Positions 53,223 through 64,000 of a DNA stretch of 64,000 nt are shown here, piece by piece. Source of the DNA: Ceriagrion tenellum (taxonomy: Eukaryota; Arthropoda; Insecta; Odonata; Coenagrionidae); assembly GCA_963169105.1 (NCBI GenBank), contig OY720638.1, positions 8,604,749-8,668,748 on the forward strand. The letters run 5' to 3'. The position numbers were made by a program, and so were the translations under genes. The notes under the pieces are model-generated. The model searched no databases. It was not told the origin of the DNA and was given only the letters and a program-made list of their open reading frames with translations. How positions within the stretch are numbered: the first letter of the stretch is position 1; each line of letters opens with the position of its first letter.

Positions 53223-53440
53223 CTGTAAAAAACGTAAATGAAACAATTACACATAATAACTACTACATTAAGGATGGCAGCCATCTTAAAAAGTAGGGTA
53301 GCTACAAGTAGTAAAAACAACTAGGATCATCTCTGAATCAACTACATGCTGGCACCTAAAATATTCCAAAGGAGAGAGAAATAAAAATGAAACAATCACA
53401 CCCCTCTATCAACAATTTTGATAACGACAAAATACCCAAC

Positions 53441-53620
53441 GCACTCCCAGTCCCCAATGGCGATGGGGTAAAGTCCTCGCCTGCTAACCCCAGGGTCGTG
53501 GGTTCATCACCTGCCTGGATAGAATATTCACTGCCCAGGACAAGGGTGTTTGTGTTTGTCAAATTAGTAAACTGTAAGAGAGGACTGTACAGACCTAAAT
53601 CGACTCATAATATGTAAGAA
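53441..53620 (+). mobile_element. tRNA-derived SINE, copy 2
   Basis: Same family as 24168-24360: GGGGTAAAGTCCTCGCCTGC, TAGAATATT, CTGCCCAGGACAAGGGTGTT. The B box has decayed (GGTTCATCACC). It lies about 220 bp above the first visible phosphatase exon. Confidence 0.72.
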
Positions 53621-54519
53621 CAAATTATAATCATTATTTTTCAGATGTAATTTCTCGAAAATAATATGAAATCACAGTGGCACAAAAAATTTATCCCCTC
53701 ACATTCCTTCAACTTAAAAGACTTTGAGTAGACGACACTTCTCCCGCAAAACAAATTACAATTACACATAAATGTTTTCAATTTCATACCAGCCCCCACT
53801 CCAGACAACAAGAATTAACATCACAACAACCAGGAGAAATAAATTTTGGTCAATTTTTAATGTTACTTTACAGCAGTTAACCATAATATTTCCAGATGGC
53901 AAACTGTTTGCTGTGATTTTAGAAACAAACTTTTACCATGAATTCAATTTGGATCATTTGAAGTGTTAATGGACCTGAAAAATATTATAATTTTTGAAAA
54001 ACTGAGAGTAAGAGAAAAGTTATTTATATTGTTTGGGAAATGTACACTTGGAAAATCCAATTTTTTAGCCATTACGCATGATAACATTTCATACATTTAT
54101 TACTCTTTATTTAAGACTGTGACCACTTTCACCTTCATTAGGCATCTCTCCAGTCATAAATAAAGGGTGGAAAATTACAAGTTATTACTTTAAATGAACA
54201 TCTTTAACTCCCTCAAAATAAAGACTGATACAATCAAATTTCTTCAGATTTATCAAAATGTTTACTTTGAGAAAGGCCATAAAAGTGAATATGAGTCGAG
54301 GGTTTTTGCCTGTGTGCAGCATAAGAGTGAACTAGCATTTTTTTAAAATAGACTAATAAAGCAAAACTTTTGAAACATTGAGAGAGTTTTTTAGGGGTGA
54401 GCCAATACAGACAACTGACAAAAACATTAGCCAATGGCAACATATTGTGGGAAAAAATTGCCAACCAATATTGGTGAGAAAAAACTGCCAATAATAAAGC
54501 CCACAATGGTAACTCATAT

Positions 54520-55010
54520 TAGTGCCGTACGAATCAGGGATTTTCATTTTGAATCGAACCAAATAGAATCCCCCAATAGATATTTCGAATTGAATCAAAA
54601 CGAATTTTTAAAAATATTCGTTAGCCAATCAAATCACCCTCAAAAAGTTCGCTTGCAAATCGAATTCTAAATAAAATGCACAAGTTTATGCAGAGTTAAA
54701 GTAATATGATTTTCACTATATTTCAGGGCGTTACATTAGCTTATACATTTATATAGTGGCACAAAGAATAGCACAGAATAACGTGTGGTCGTTTAAAGTT
54801 TTGTTTCGTGTGAGGAAGACATCATCTAATTGGACAATTCGGGGATGAGTGCCACGTTTGAATGCATGTAACGATTCGAAGGCAAATCAATCAGATTCAA
54901 ATATTTTTAATCATTCACTTTTGAAGCATCCTGATTCGCAGGCGAACCAAATTGAATTAAGCCTGATTCAAGTCGATTCGATTCAATTTTGAAGCATTCG
55001 CACAAATCTA
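54520..55010. mobile_element. 491-bp MITE with GAATCGAA-rich ends, hAT-like
   Basis: The left end starts TAGTGCCGTACGAATC; the right end read on the other strand starts TAGATTTGTGCGAATG. The flanks ACTCATAT and CCTCACAT agree at 6 of 8, consistent with an aged 8-bp duplication. The interior is rich in GATTCGAA/AATCGAAT words and has no frame. Different from the 430-bp family. Confidence 0.62.
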
Positions 55011-57750
55011 CCTCACATGTTTTCATTTTTCAAATTTGACTCCAGGAATTTATCATCCAAGTTTTGGATCCAGGAAGAGGAAGAGGAAAATCACTATTCG
55101 ATAATGAATTATTGAAAATGTGTGTTGTCTCAAAGTGAGAGGTGAAATTGCAGATATTTGATCAATACTAAAAAGTATTGCTTGGAAGAAGAAAGCATTG
55201 GGTCAAATGTTTCTTTAAAAAGAATTTTCTTACATGACCCTAGTTGTAGAACTTACCTAACTCAAACCACAGGGTGTGACCAGTTCTTGTTCATACTCCA
55301 ATGTTAATTTAAGAAATTATCTTAAAAAGTTTCATTTTTTTTCGACCTTTGAGGATTATAAAGCAGTTGATTCAATACCAGAGTATCAGTGCCACATTTA
55401 AGATCACTGCCACCATCGTATATTTCCACATCTTTGTATGAAGAACTAATGGATGACCCTCAAACTTAATTTTCAACTTCAAGCAGCATTTACATAAAAT
55501 CAATAAGATACTCATCAACTAAGCCAACTACGACCATGGAGACAAATAGAGAGAGACATCTGAAACCCTTGCATGAATACTGAATATTGGACTCAATGAA
55601 GTCATGATAATTTTAACAGTTGTTTGGATAAAAAATACCATAATTCATTATACAAAAGCTTTAAAAGAATATGCAACCTCTGTCACATTTATTAACAGGT
55701 GTAAAAGATTTGAGCACATATTTGAAACTTGTGAAAGACCCATTCAGACTAATGTACCACTAAAGTAAGAACATAGTCAAGTTTTAGGTGGAAACATGAG
55801 ATTACTGGCATATCACAAAAGAAGTGTGCACTGTTTTAATGGGGACTATGCTCTCAAAATGGCAGGAGCGTTCAACAATTGGTACATGCCAAGTGTAGGG
55901 TGAGTGAGCCCACATCTTTCAGCTGGGAAATAGTGAAGCTCCACTCATTCTGACTCAGATTGAAAATGTTTGTGCTAAGGTTCAACAAATAGTGGGCCAT
56001 TTTGTACACTCCTCCTTGAATGCTAACACATTTCATAACACTTACCAAGGAATTAATCAAACACCTGCATGCAAATAAATACCAAAAAGACCAAATTTAG
56101 GAAAATAAAAATAAAGGTAAAAAACTAAAACATGGTGTAGAACCAAATTGGATAACTGTATATACTAATGCGTACTCTGATCCTTAATTCATTCATGAAA
56201 GCATTTTATTTCTTCATGTATCATGTGTTGAGTCTGACTCTAGGTTTTACTATACTCAGGAAAAGAAAATGTACAGCTACCCTTGGGGTCCGTCAAGACT
56301 GATTCTTTTCATTTTGATACTTTTACGCAAACAATCAAAATTTAAAGAATGCACATAATTTTCAACATCACATCCTATACACACATATTCTGGCATATCA
56401 AGAGATGCTCGGAATGTAAGATGTTCTTTTTTATTTGGACCATAGAATTTTTAATAAATCTTTCTACCATCGCTCAATTTTCTTTGGAGCAAAACAGAGA
56501 AGCAATCCTAGACGAAAGACCCAAACTAACATGGCAATATAGCATGATCCGAGAAGTCATTGTGCTTACTTTTATTTTTGTCACATTGTCAGATTCATAT
56601 CACGCTGACTCTAACAGGGCTTCTGCAAAAATATTATTCCTATTACATATATCTGCAATACATTCAGTAACCACTGCTACTAACGAAAAATATATTTTTA
56701 ACAGATAAATCGAGATTAAAATTGGTACCAAATACAATGCTGTTATGCTGTTGATGACTGAACGGAAACAAGTTAATGGCACCACGACACCGAAAGCCCA
56801 TTGCCAAAGGCCTTTAGCCAAAACTGACCTTGAAATTGACCTTATTCCACGCAGGGTGGTACTCCATGGGTTTCCATTGGAAAAACAGTGCTTCTGGTAA
56901 GACAGAAAATACATAATATAAATAGAGTATATCAATAAAATGGTCACATAACATGAGACACGCATTCTCCTCATGTCCCGCATATGCCTTTGGCAGATTG
57001 AGAGACGGGGATATTTCAAAGGGGTGAAGCTGTGTGTCCTGCGTAAGACACAAATTATTTGCAGATAAGATTTGAACCGTCAAAGGTATTAGTCGTATAG
57101 TCTGATCTCCAATTTGTGGCCCTGAAATTTTGTTTTCAAAAGTCGGACTAAAACACAAGTGCACACAGTATTACCAACCAAACAATCAAGAATGGGAGCT
57201 ATTGAGTAATCTGTAAGTGCCCTATAATCCTGACAAAGTGAATCAAGCTTTTTCAAAGATCTTGTATTTCAACTTATTTAGAGACATGGTTCAATAGAGG
57301 TTTTATTCTAGCTATCTAAAACATAAAGAGGGGAAATATCTGAGCTGACATGAAGAATAACAAACCATAATCTTCTCCTAACTACATCCTGAATGCACTG
57401 TCAATGTCGAAACTGAATTTCAGGATTCTCAACAAAAGACACTCTCAAAAGACAACCGTAATCTCCAGGTGATAACGTCTTTCTCAAATGCACTGGTAGT
57501 TTTTATACAAAATCAAAAAGTTTTTCAAAAATTGTTGATCTTTCCAGTAAGTAGACAGTATACCCACACTTAAATAAACATGCTAATTTTATTTCAAATT
57601 TGATGAACCAATTGCACATTACAAATTGATAGGAGTGAAAATAAGATCAATGCAAAAATAACTGTCCATACTTCCTCCTTCGGTCCCCCCACTCATCTCT
57701 GAAATAACCCAGAGTAGTTAGTTAACAGTGATGATCCCACCATTTACTTC
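55011..57750. other. Non-coding stretch, no recognised feature
   Basis: Upstream intron or flank. Open frames here (for example 56600-57019) show no domain pattern. No element ends seen. Confidence 0.35.
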
Positions 57751-57754
57751 AAAT

Positions 57755-58188
57755 TAGGGATGAGGCAATTCCACTTTTTTTCAATTCAGATTCTTTCAAA
57801 TCGATTCCTGATTCCGATTCCATCGATTCTTATCCCTAATAACAAGTGGGATATTGATATACCAGTAGTGTACGACTATTATTTGAATTCAAGTATTTAA
57901 TTGGCTGAAATGAAATAAGAAAGACAATTAAGTCACTCCAAAAGTATATTTATTAACAAATAGCAAATATATCCTCAGCTTATTGAGGCAGATAAAAAGT
58001 ACAAATTGATAGCCTACACCCAAAATTTCTGAGATAAATATGAAGTGATAAATGAAATTTGATTGGAATATTGATCCATCTGGAATCGATGGAATCGGAA
58101 TCGACTTTAGGCGATCGATTCTCGATACCGATTCTAATCCTGAGAATCAGAGGAATCGAGAATCGACATTTGGATTCGACTCATCCTT
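57755..58188 (+). mobile_element. 430-bp hAT-like MITE, copy 3
   Basis: Same orientation as copy 1. The ends TAGGGATGAGGCAATTCC and, on the other strand, TAAGGATGAGTCGAATCC match. The flanks CTTCAAAT and CTTAAACT agree at 6 of 8. Confidence 0.8.
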
Positions 58189-59111
58189 ACTTAAACTTTA
58201 ATGCTACTTATTAACAACAGATTACTAGTAGGACTTTTGCAGAATATATGAACATTATGGTATCAGCTCACCCCTGATATTTTCATACATCTGTTCTCGC
58301 AGATATAAAGATTCGACCTGAGCACGCCCAATGTCACAGTAGGTGACATGACTGTCAAATCAATTATGTCAGTCAATGTAATCACAGAGGGGTATTGCAA
58401 TGTTCCACTGCATCTTTGTACCCTTTGTCATCTCATGTAAGTTGTGCTTAGATGAGGATTACTTTAAGTGCTTCGAGTATTGATCAGGAAACCGGACTGT
58501 GGGGTTGTTTCAAAGTTTTGGTGACGATAACAACAATCATGACCTATGGGGCAGGGAAGAGGTAGAGAACCAAGGATTTGTTTTAAATTTCCCAAAAGAC
58601 AGCACTATTGTTACAAATATAAAAAAAGCCATTTCAGGAAAATATAATATCACATGCATTAAAACTGTATTTAAATATCAAGTGTCACCTGGAGGTGAGG
58701 TTTGGAACCATAGATACCATTTAGGTGCTTCTTGTCCATAGGGTGACAGAAAATGAATATTTCATTAGAAAATTCCTTTCGTAAAAATATTTATGAATGC
58801 TCATAATTTAAATATGCATCAAACTTTCCATAATCCACATTGCGGATTATCCATGATTTTTTACTCTTTGGGCGATATTTTCCATAGTAGCTATCGAAAT
58901 AATTCAATCTCAAAGAACATAAGGATTTTTGCATCTAAATGCAAGCAGAAATTACGTAGGCCCTTACCTCGCCACACAAATTCACCCTATAAAATGCAAT
59001 TGTTTACCTTAATTGCCCACGAGAAACATGATATGTAAATTGGACCATCACCGTCAGCTATAGTATTGCAGAAAGTGATGACCAAAGGAAAGGACTTCAT
59101 GATTAAATTTA

Positions 59112-59220
59112 GGGGATATTTACAAAGTTAATGGACAATAAAAATATTAAGCTACTACTCTATATGAACTCTTTTACTGAGTGATGCATGCTATTTCCGC
59201 TGTAGCCTCATGTGCACCTG
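59112..59220 (+). repeat. Local repeat shared with 60618-60732, copy 1
   Basis: CTCTATATGAACTCTTT and GAGTGAT.CATGC.ATT blocks, ending GTGCACCT, occur in both places 1.5 kb apart in direct orientation. Confidence 0.6.
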
Positions 59221-60617
59221 GATTTAGCCTTTGGAAATTGGGGATTTTCTTTATCTACAATCAGACATGAGGGAATCATATTCCTGGACCACAGTCTTCT
59301 CAACTTCATGGTTATTCTTAATCAACACTATTAAGCAAACGTAGACAGCAATGATTCGATTGCTGCCAAGGTGTAGTGGGTCTCACTGGGTCTGGTTTCA
59401 CACGACAGAAAAATGCATGGAAGATGGAAAAGTATCTAGACAATCATGAGTCGGCTGGCCAGTGAAGAGGTGGAGCTGCCACCTGCTATGTGGAACGTGC
59501 TTCAATTGCAGCCCCCCTCCTTTCTGACAGAAGGAAGACTTCATTTTGATGAAAGGACAAGGGTACAAATAATCTCTGGATGACCATAATATCAAATGAA
59601 GAGAAAGCCAATTACATGCAGGGTCAAATGCACATATCGCAGGAAACTGATCAAATTTAAAGCCAGAGGGAGTAATTTCAAGAAAGAGAGGTCAAAATAA
59701 GTGAAGTAGCAGCAAAGGAGGTCCATTAATGCCATCTTCCAGGTCATCCAAATAAGGGATGGAATGTTAGAGTGAACAGTTCTTGGCTCCATCGGTTTTA
59801 GAGCTTAGAACTGGAACCGAACCCTAAAAGAATCAGTACTGAAATAATTGGTGCGAAAAACCACTTACATATAAACCTGTTTACTCTCTGAAATGGGAGA
59901 CTTCACATTAAAGCCTGGTGACAAATGGTACATAGGTGCTTTTAATTTCTCACAAATAAATAAGAATCAAGCATAAAGTGGATCACATGACTCACTTTAT
60001 TACATTCAAGTCTAGTATGTGATGAAATACTACCATATTAGGAATTTTATAATTAATATATGTCATTGATTACCAATACCTCATGTGAAAGTGATTGTCT
60101 TTATATTGCTTTTGTGAATTATGGCGAGAAATAATTCTGGAATTTCGTTTGTACATTGGACACACAAATTACTCTTCATTTGTTCTCTAGCTCTTAACTT
60201 TGCTCAAGAAAGAGAAGCTTTCTTTCATGCTCGAAGGGCTATAATTGGGTTAGTCTCGCACTAAGCAGCTAATGACAATTGGCTATTTTGAAAAATGGAA
60301 AGTACTTGAGCACAAATGTTGTTGCAAATGGAAGGTTCTGGCAATATGCTATTTAATAGAACTATTTATTCAAATGACAATTTCCTATCCATGAGGCAAG
60401 AGTATGTGTTCAGCCAAGTGACGATAGAGTATTTTCACGACCCTTGCCATCTGTACTCTTGATTTTCCAAATCACAGATTATCTGTGTTTTCTTTAGATT
60501 CAGCTTTAAACTCAGGGTCAGTCATCATTTGGTATGCGTTCAGTGTACCAGCCACCATCTTGCTGCTGGCCAGTCATCATAAATTGCAAGATATTTCAAA
60601 ATTTGAAAGTGTAAATA

Positions 60618-60732
60618 GCGGGATAGTAATTACAAAGCTAATGGACCATCAAAATAAGCTACCACTCTATATGAACTCTTTCTATGAGTGATACATGCCA
60701 TTATGCAAAAATATTATGGTGCACCTTTTTTC
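60618..60732 (+). repeat. Local repeat shared with 59112-59220, copy 2
   Basis: Direct copy of the preceding repeat with small indels. Confidence 0.6.
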
Positions 60733-60879
60733 CGGGTGTACTTCACAAAAACTGATCCAAAAAGGTGGATTTATATCAATTCAATAGAACATATTTCAAA
60801 AAAATGGAGACGTACAAAAACAGGGACTATCGGCAGAAATATTCAGGTGTCCATTTATTTGAAAAAAGGCAAGGCTGAC

Positions 60880-61205
60880 TGGTTCATTTCTATATCTATC
60901 TTCTCTTTCTTTGCTCTTTTTGAGGGAATTGGAAATCTGGATTTTTTCATTTTTCAGAAATCTTGCATAGTTTTATGTCTCATGATGCTGGATTTATTAT
61001 GATCCATGGATGCAATTAGGTGGAGAAAACTGGATAATTCTACACACGCACGATAAGTAAGCAAAACACTTCTTTTACCATTGAAAATCGAGCAATGCTA
61101 CATAAGCATTAAATTAAGGACTGGAACTGAGAGTCAAAGAGAAGAACTGAACTGGAATCGAAAAAAATGTAGAACAGACCAATCCCAAAAAAAAAAAGTT
61201 AAACC
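60880..61205 (+). repeat. Dispersed repeat shared with 11830-12225, copy 2
   Basis: Matches copy 1 through GTTTTATGTCT.ATGATGCT and GGATAATTCTA, then a GGACTGGAACTGAGAG tract. Family unassigned. Confidence 0.5.
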
Positions 61206-61858
61206 AAACTCATGGAATATGCTAGGAATTGTGACAGTGCTGGAAGGCCTTCAAAGTGCTAATCAATAAAAATATCTTCACATAAAGAGGTGGACTCTTG
61301 ACTTACTTCAAAGGTTTACCCAGAGACGAGCTGAAGGCACACCTCTTTCTGGTACTGATGTAACAGAGAAGGTGAAGTTTTTTTCATTAGATGTTGGGAT
61401 TAGAAGGTGAGTTTAATGCTTCATCTGGGTGGCTCACCAGATTCAAAGAGAGACAAGGCATTCATGATCTTAGCATTCATAGAGAACGACTTAGTGCCAA
61501 CACTGCTGCTGCTAATGCATTTCAGGAGGAATTTAAAAATTTGTGATAGAGGAACACTAAGAATTTCACCAGATTACAACGCTCACAAGACTGGGTTGCA
61601 TGGGAAATGTTTGCCATCAAGAACCCTTACGTTTGTGTGAGAAATACATGCTCCTGGTCACAAATCCTTGAAAGAACTATTGATAGTGCTGTGCTGTGAA
61701 AATGTGCCTCAGCAACATAAAATGAAACTAATGGTCATTAATAAATCAAAAAGGCCGAGGTCATCTAAGGGCACGGAAGAAAAAACTCTTCCTGTCGATT
61801 ACTACAATCAAAAAGGAGCCTGAAACCCAAGTCTGATGGAGCCACTGGAGGAATTCAT

Positions 61859-62152
61859 GTGAGGTTTCTCAGACAAACCACCAAGGAAGACCTCCTAGCG
61901 AAGCGTAGAGTGAAGCGGAACTTTGCGACGCGGCATTTGAACTTAAAACCTCCCCCGGCGACCGAAGAGCCCATCTACATCAACGAGGCCCTTTGCCAAG
62001 GACGCCGGAAAGTACTCAATGCTGCACACAAGGTAAAAAAAACAAAGAACTATGCCTATCTATGGATTCGAGGGGGGAAAATATTCATGACAAAAGCAGA
62101 AAAGGAACCTGTATTTGTTTTAACATGTATGGATGACTTAAGTAAGCTATAA
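61859..62152 (+). pseudogene. CR1/jockey-type LINE ORF1 C-terminal part
   Basis: Frame with VRFLRQTTKEDLLAKRRVKR ahead of the Met and PIYINEALCQGRRKVLNAAH followed by YAYLWIRGGKIFMTKAEKE. This matches the C-terminal domain of insect LINE ORF1 proteins related to baculovirus FP25K (PIYINEHLTP...LW..G.I..RK). The RNA-binding N-terminus is not in frame upstream. It ends 28 bp before ORF2, as expected for one transcript. Confidence 0.68.
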
Positions 62153-62179
62153 TCATACTTCATCTAAATTCTGTTAGAA

Positions 62180-64000
62180 ATGAATTCAAATTCACAATCA
62201 TTGTTGTCATTACATCAAAATATTCGCAGCTTATGTAGCAACTTTGATCTCTTTCTACTCCATTTGAATACTGTCCCCCAAAAACCTCATATTATTGTAC
62301 TTTCAGAAACTTGGATAAATGATGCTGAGATAGTGTTTTATAAAATCAAAGGCTTCAATGCATATGCTAAATGCAATAATGTAAATCGAGCTGGAGGGAT
62401 TTTAGTTTATGTGAATTCTGAACTTCAATGTGATAATATCGTGGTGTCAATTGAAGCTACTGATTGTGTTTACTTAAATCTTAAATATGGTAAGGTTGAA
62501 TTCAACCTCCTAAGCATTTACAGAAATCAAAATATCCCAGTTCCTCAATTTCTAGATGATCTGGAACCAATAGTGTCGACTGCAGAAAGAAATTTACTTG
62601 TCGTTGGAGACATGAACATAAATATACTTAATGCAAGTATTGAGTCTGATTTCTATATAAATTTGTTGAGTACTTACGGATTACGCTGTTTAATCAAGCA
62701 ACTGACAAGAATTACTACTCGTTCATCGACATGCATCGATCACATTTTTGCGAGATTCTACAACACTTAAAAGTTACAACTCCCTGCTGATGTTTGGCAC
62801 TTAGGTATTACAGATCATTCCAAGACGACACGGTCCCTTTTTTCTTAGATGGATTTACAATGTGACAAAGCAAATGAGAACCAAGACAAAGGACTCAGAG
62901 TAAATTATAAAACCCTAAAGGATATAATGGAAAATGTTGATTGGAATCCAGTATATAGTGAAGTTAACGCATCTAAACCCCTTTCTATTCTCATGGACTT
63001 GCTGAATAATAGTATTAAAACGTCGAGCTATGCAATTACCTTGAGAAACAAGGAACGTATATTAAAACCATGGATCACCGACACCCTGCTCAAAGAAATC
63101 AAAAGAAAAAAATATTTATTGAAGAAACACAAATGTCACCCTCAGTCAATAAGGCTAAAGGAAGCTTTTTTTGAAATTTAGAAATAGCCTTTGGATTAAA
63201 CTACGTAATGCTTCGAATAATTACTACTTGAAACAATTTGAAAAATATAGTAGAAATATTAAAGTCCAGTGGAAGTTAGTGAGAGAAATCACAGGGGAAA
63301 AGATGATAGACAGTAGTTCCGGTAAATGGGTAGATCTGAATATAGAAGGAAAAGCTGTTGCCAATCCCTCAGAAATTGCTATGGCTTTTAATAAATATTT
63401 TATGTCAGTTTTGACTCAGCTGTAGAAAATTATAATAACACCTGTATACTAGACAACCCATGCCCCACTAATAATATACAACAATTGTTCTTCCTTGAAC
63501 CCATTACTGGAAACGAAATCTCCACGTCTAACGAGTCTATCTAACATCTAAGTCTCTAACGAGTAATAAATCCCCAGGATTTGATGGAATCAGTGGATAT
63601 CTAGTCAAAGAACTAAATACCTTTTTGACTCCATTATTAACACATATCTATCATTTGAGTATTTCTGCTGGCGAGTTTCCTTTGAATTTGAAAAAGTCAG
63701 TAGTCATTCCGGTTTTTAAAAAGGTAATAGAGGAAATGTAGTTCATTTTGGACAAAATGAACTTCTTCAGAGGCAGACAATTTGGGTTTAGAAGAGGAAT
63801 AAGTGCTGAAGATGCACTAATAAACCATATGCAGTGTGTGCACAGTGCTGTTAATCTCAACAAGTGCACATCAAATTTGTTTATAGATATTAAAAAGGCA
63901 TTTGACTCATTAAACCATAATATTCTGTTTAAAAAACTATATAAGGCCGGAATCCGGGGCACAGCCCTGGATTGGCTTAAGAGTTATTTAAACGCATGCA
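62180..64000 (+). pseudogene. CR1/jockey-type LINE ORF2 (endonuclease and reverse transcriptase), broken and open at window end
   Basis: 62180-62767 holds an AP-endonuclease domain: LHQNIRSLCSNFD, LSETW, GGILVYVNSE, LLVVGDMNINIL and TCIDHIF. Further frames 62849-63178 and 63171-63425 cover the linker (LKPWITDTLLKEIKRKKYLL; RNASNNYYLKQFEKYSRNIK). The reverse transcriptase starts near 63565 with NKSPGFDGISGYLVKEL and continues to FGFRRGISAEDAL and LFIDIKKAFDSLNHNIL (motif A, catalytic Asp). A stop after 62767, frameshifts, and a deletion between VIPVFKK and NFFRGRQFGF (the SNYRPISLL region is missing) show it is dead. Motif C (YADD-like) should lie beyond 64000. Confidence 0.85.

Noticed and set aside
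56600..57019. 139-codon minus-strand frame, considered as an upstream receptor exon (Ig domain)
   Set aside because: No Ig Cys/Trp pattern and no splice-phase fit with the 53222 acceptor.

Overview
The window is eukaryotic nuclear DNA, AT-rich and full of mobile-element debris. It looks like an arthropod, most likely an insect: the one recognisable host gene is a neuronal receptor tyrosine phosphatase of the insect Ptp69D type, and the transposon mix (piggyBac, P, hAT, pogo/Tigger, Penelope-like, RTE- and CR1/jockey-type LINEs, tRNA-derived SINEs) is typical of large insect genomes. The species cannot be named from the sequence. No rRNA, functional tRNA, CRISPR array or prokaryotic gene was seen.

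The host gene runs on the minus strand from 53222 down to 2847 as 11 exons. Their phases fit together, and they give 826 codons in one open frame: two fibronectin type III domains, a juxtamembrane region, a Thr/Pro-rich mucin-like stalk, one transmembrane segment and most of a first phosphatase domain. The 5' part (signal peptide, Ig domains, first FN3) should lie beyond 64000. The end of the first phosphatase domain and the second domain should lie before position 1. I found no promoter or poly(A) site for this gene.

The introns and the right flank are mostly mobile DNA. 1-20000: a dispersed repeat with an intact copy at 1105-2090 and a second copy (15515-18785) split by a P-type DNA transposon (15704-17970), which itself carries a long palindrome; also hAT, CR1-type and Tigger relics. 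20000-31000: RTE-type LINE relics, a tRNA-derived SINE, a near-perfect 51-bp-arm palindrome and the first copy of a 430-bp MITE. 31000-41000 (within the 20.6 kb intron): a TTAA-flanked piggyBac-type MITE, a 2.0 kb element with 16-bp terminal inverted repeats, a truncated piggyBac transposase, a Penelope-like GIY-YIG fragment and a relic of a transposon-borne protein. 41000-53000: a foldback element, a hammerhead-like motif and a pogo/Tigger relic. 53000-64000 (upstream intron or flank): a second SINE, more MITEs, and a CR1/jockey-type LINE with ORF1 and ORF2 that runs off the end.

All transposase and reverse transcriptase frames seen here are broken or truncated, so the window reads as one long-intron gene used as a landing zone for transposons. 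Nested insertions and flanking target duplications allow partial dating by order.
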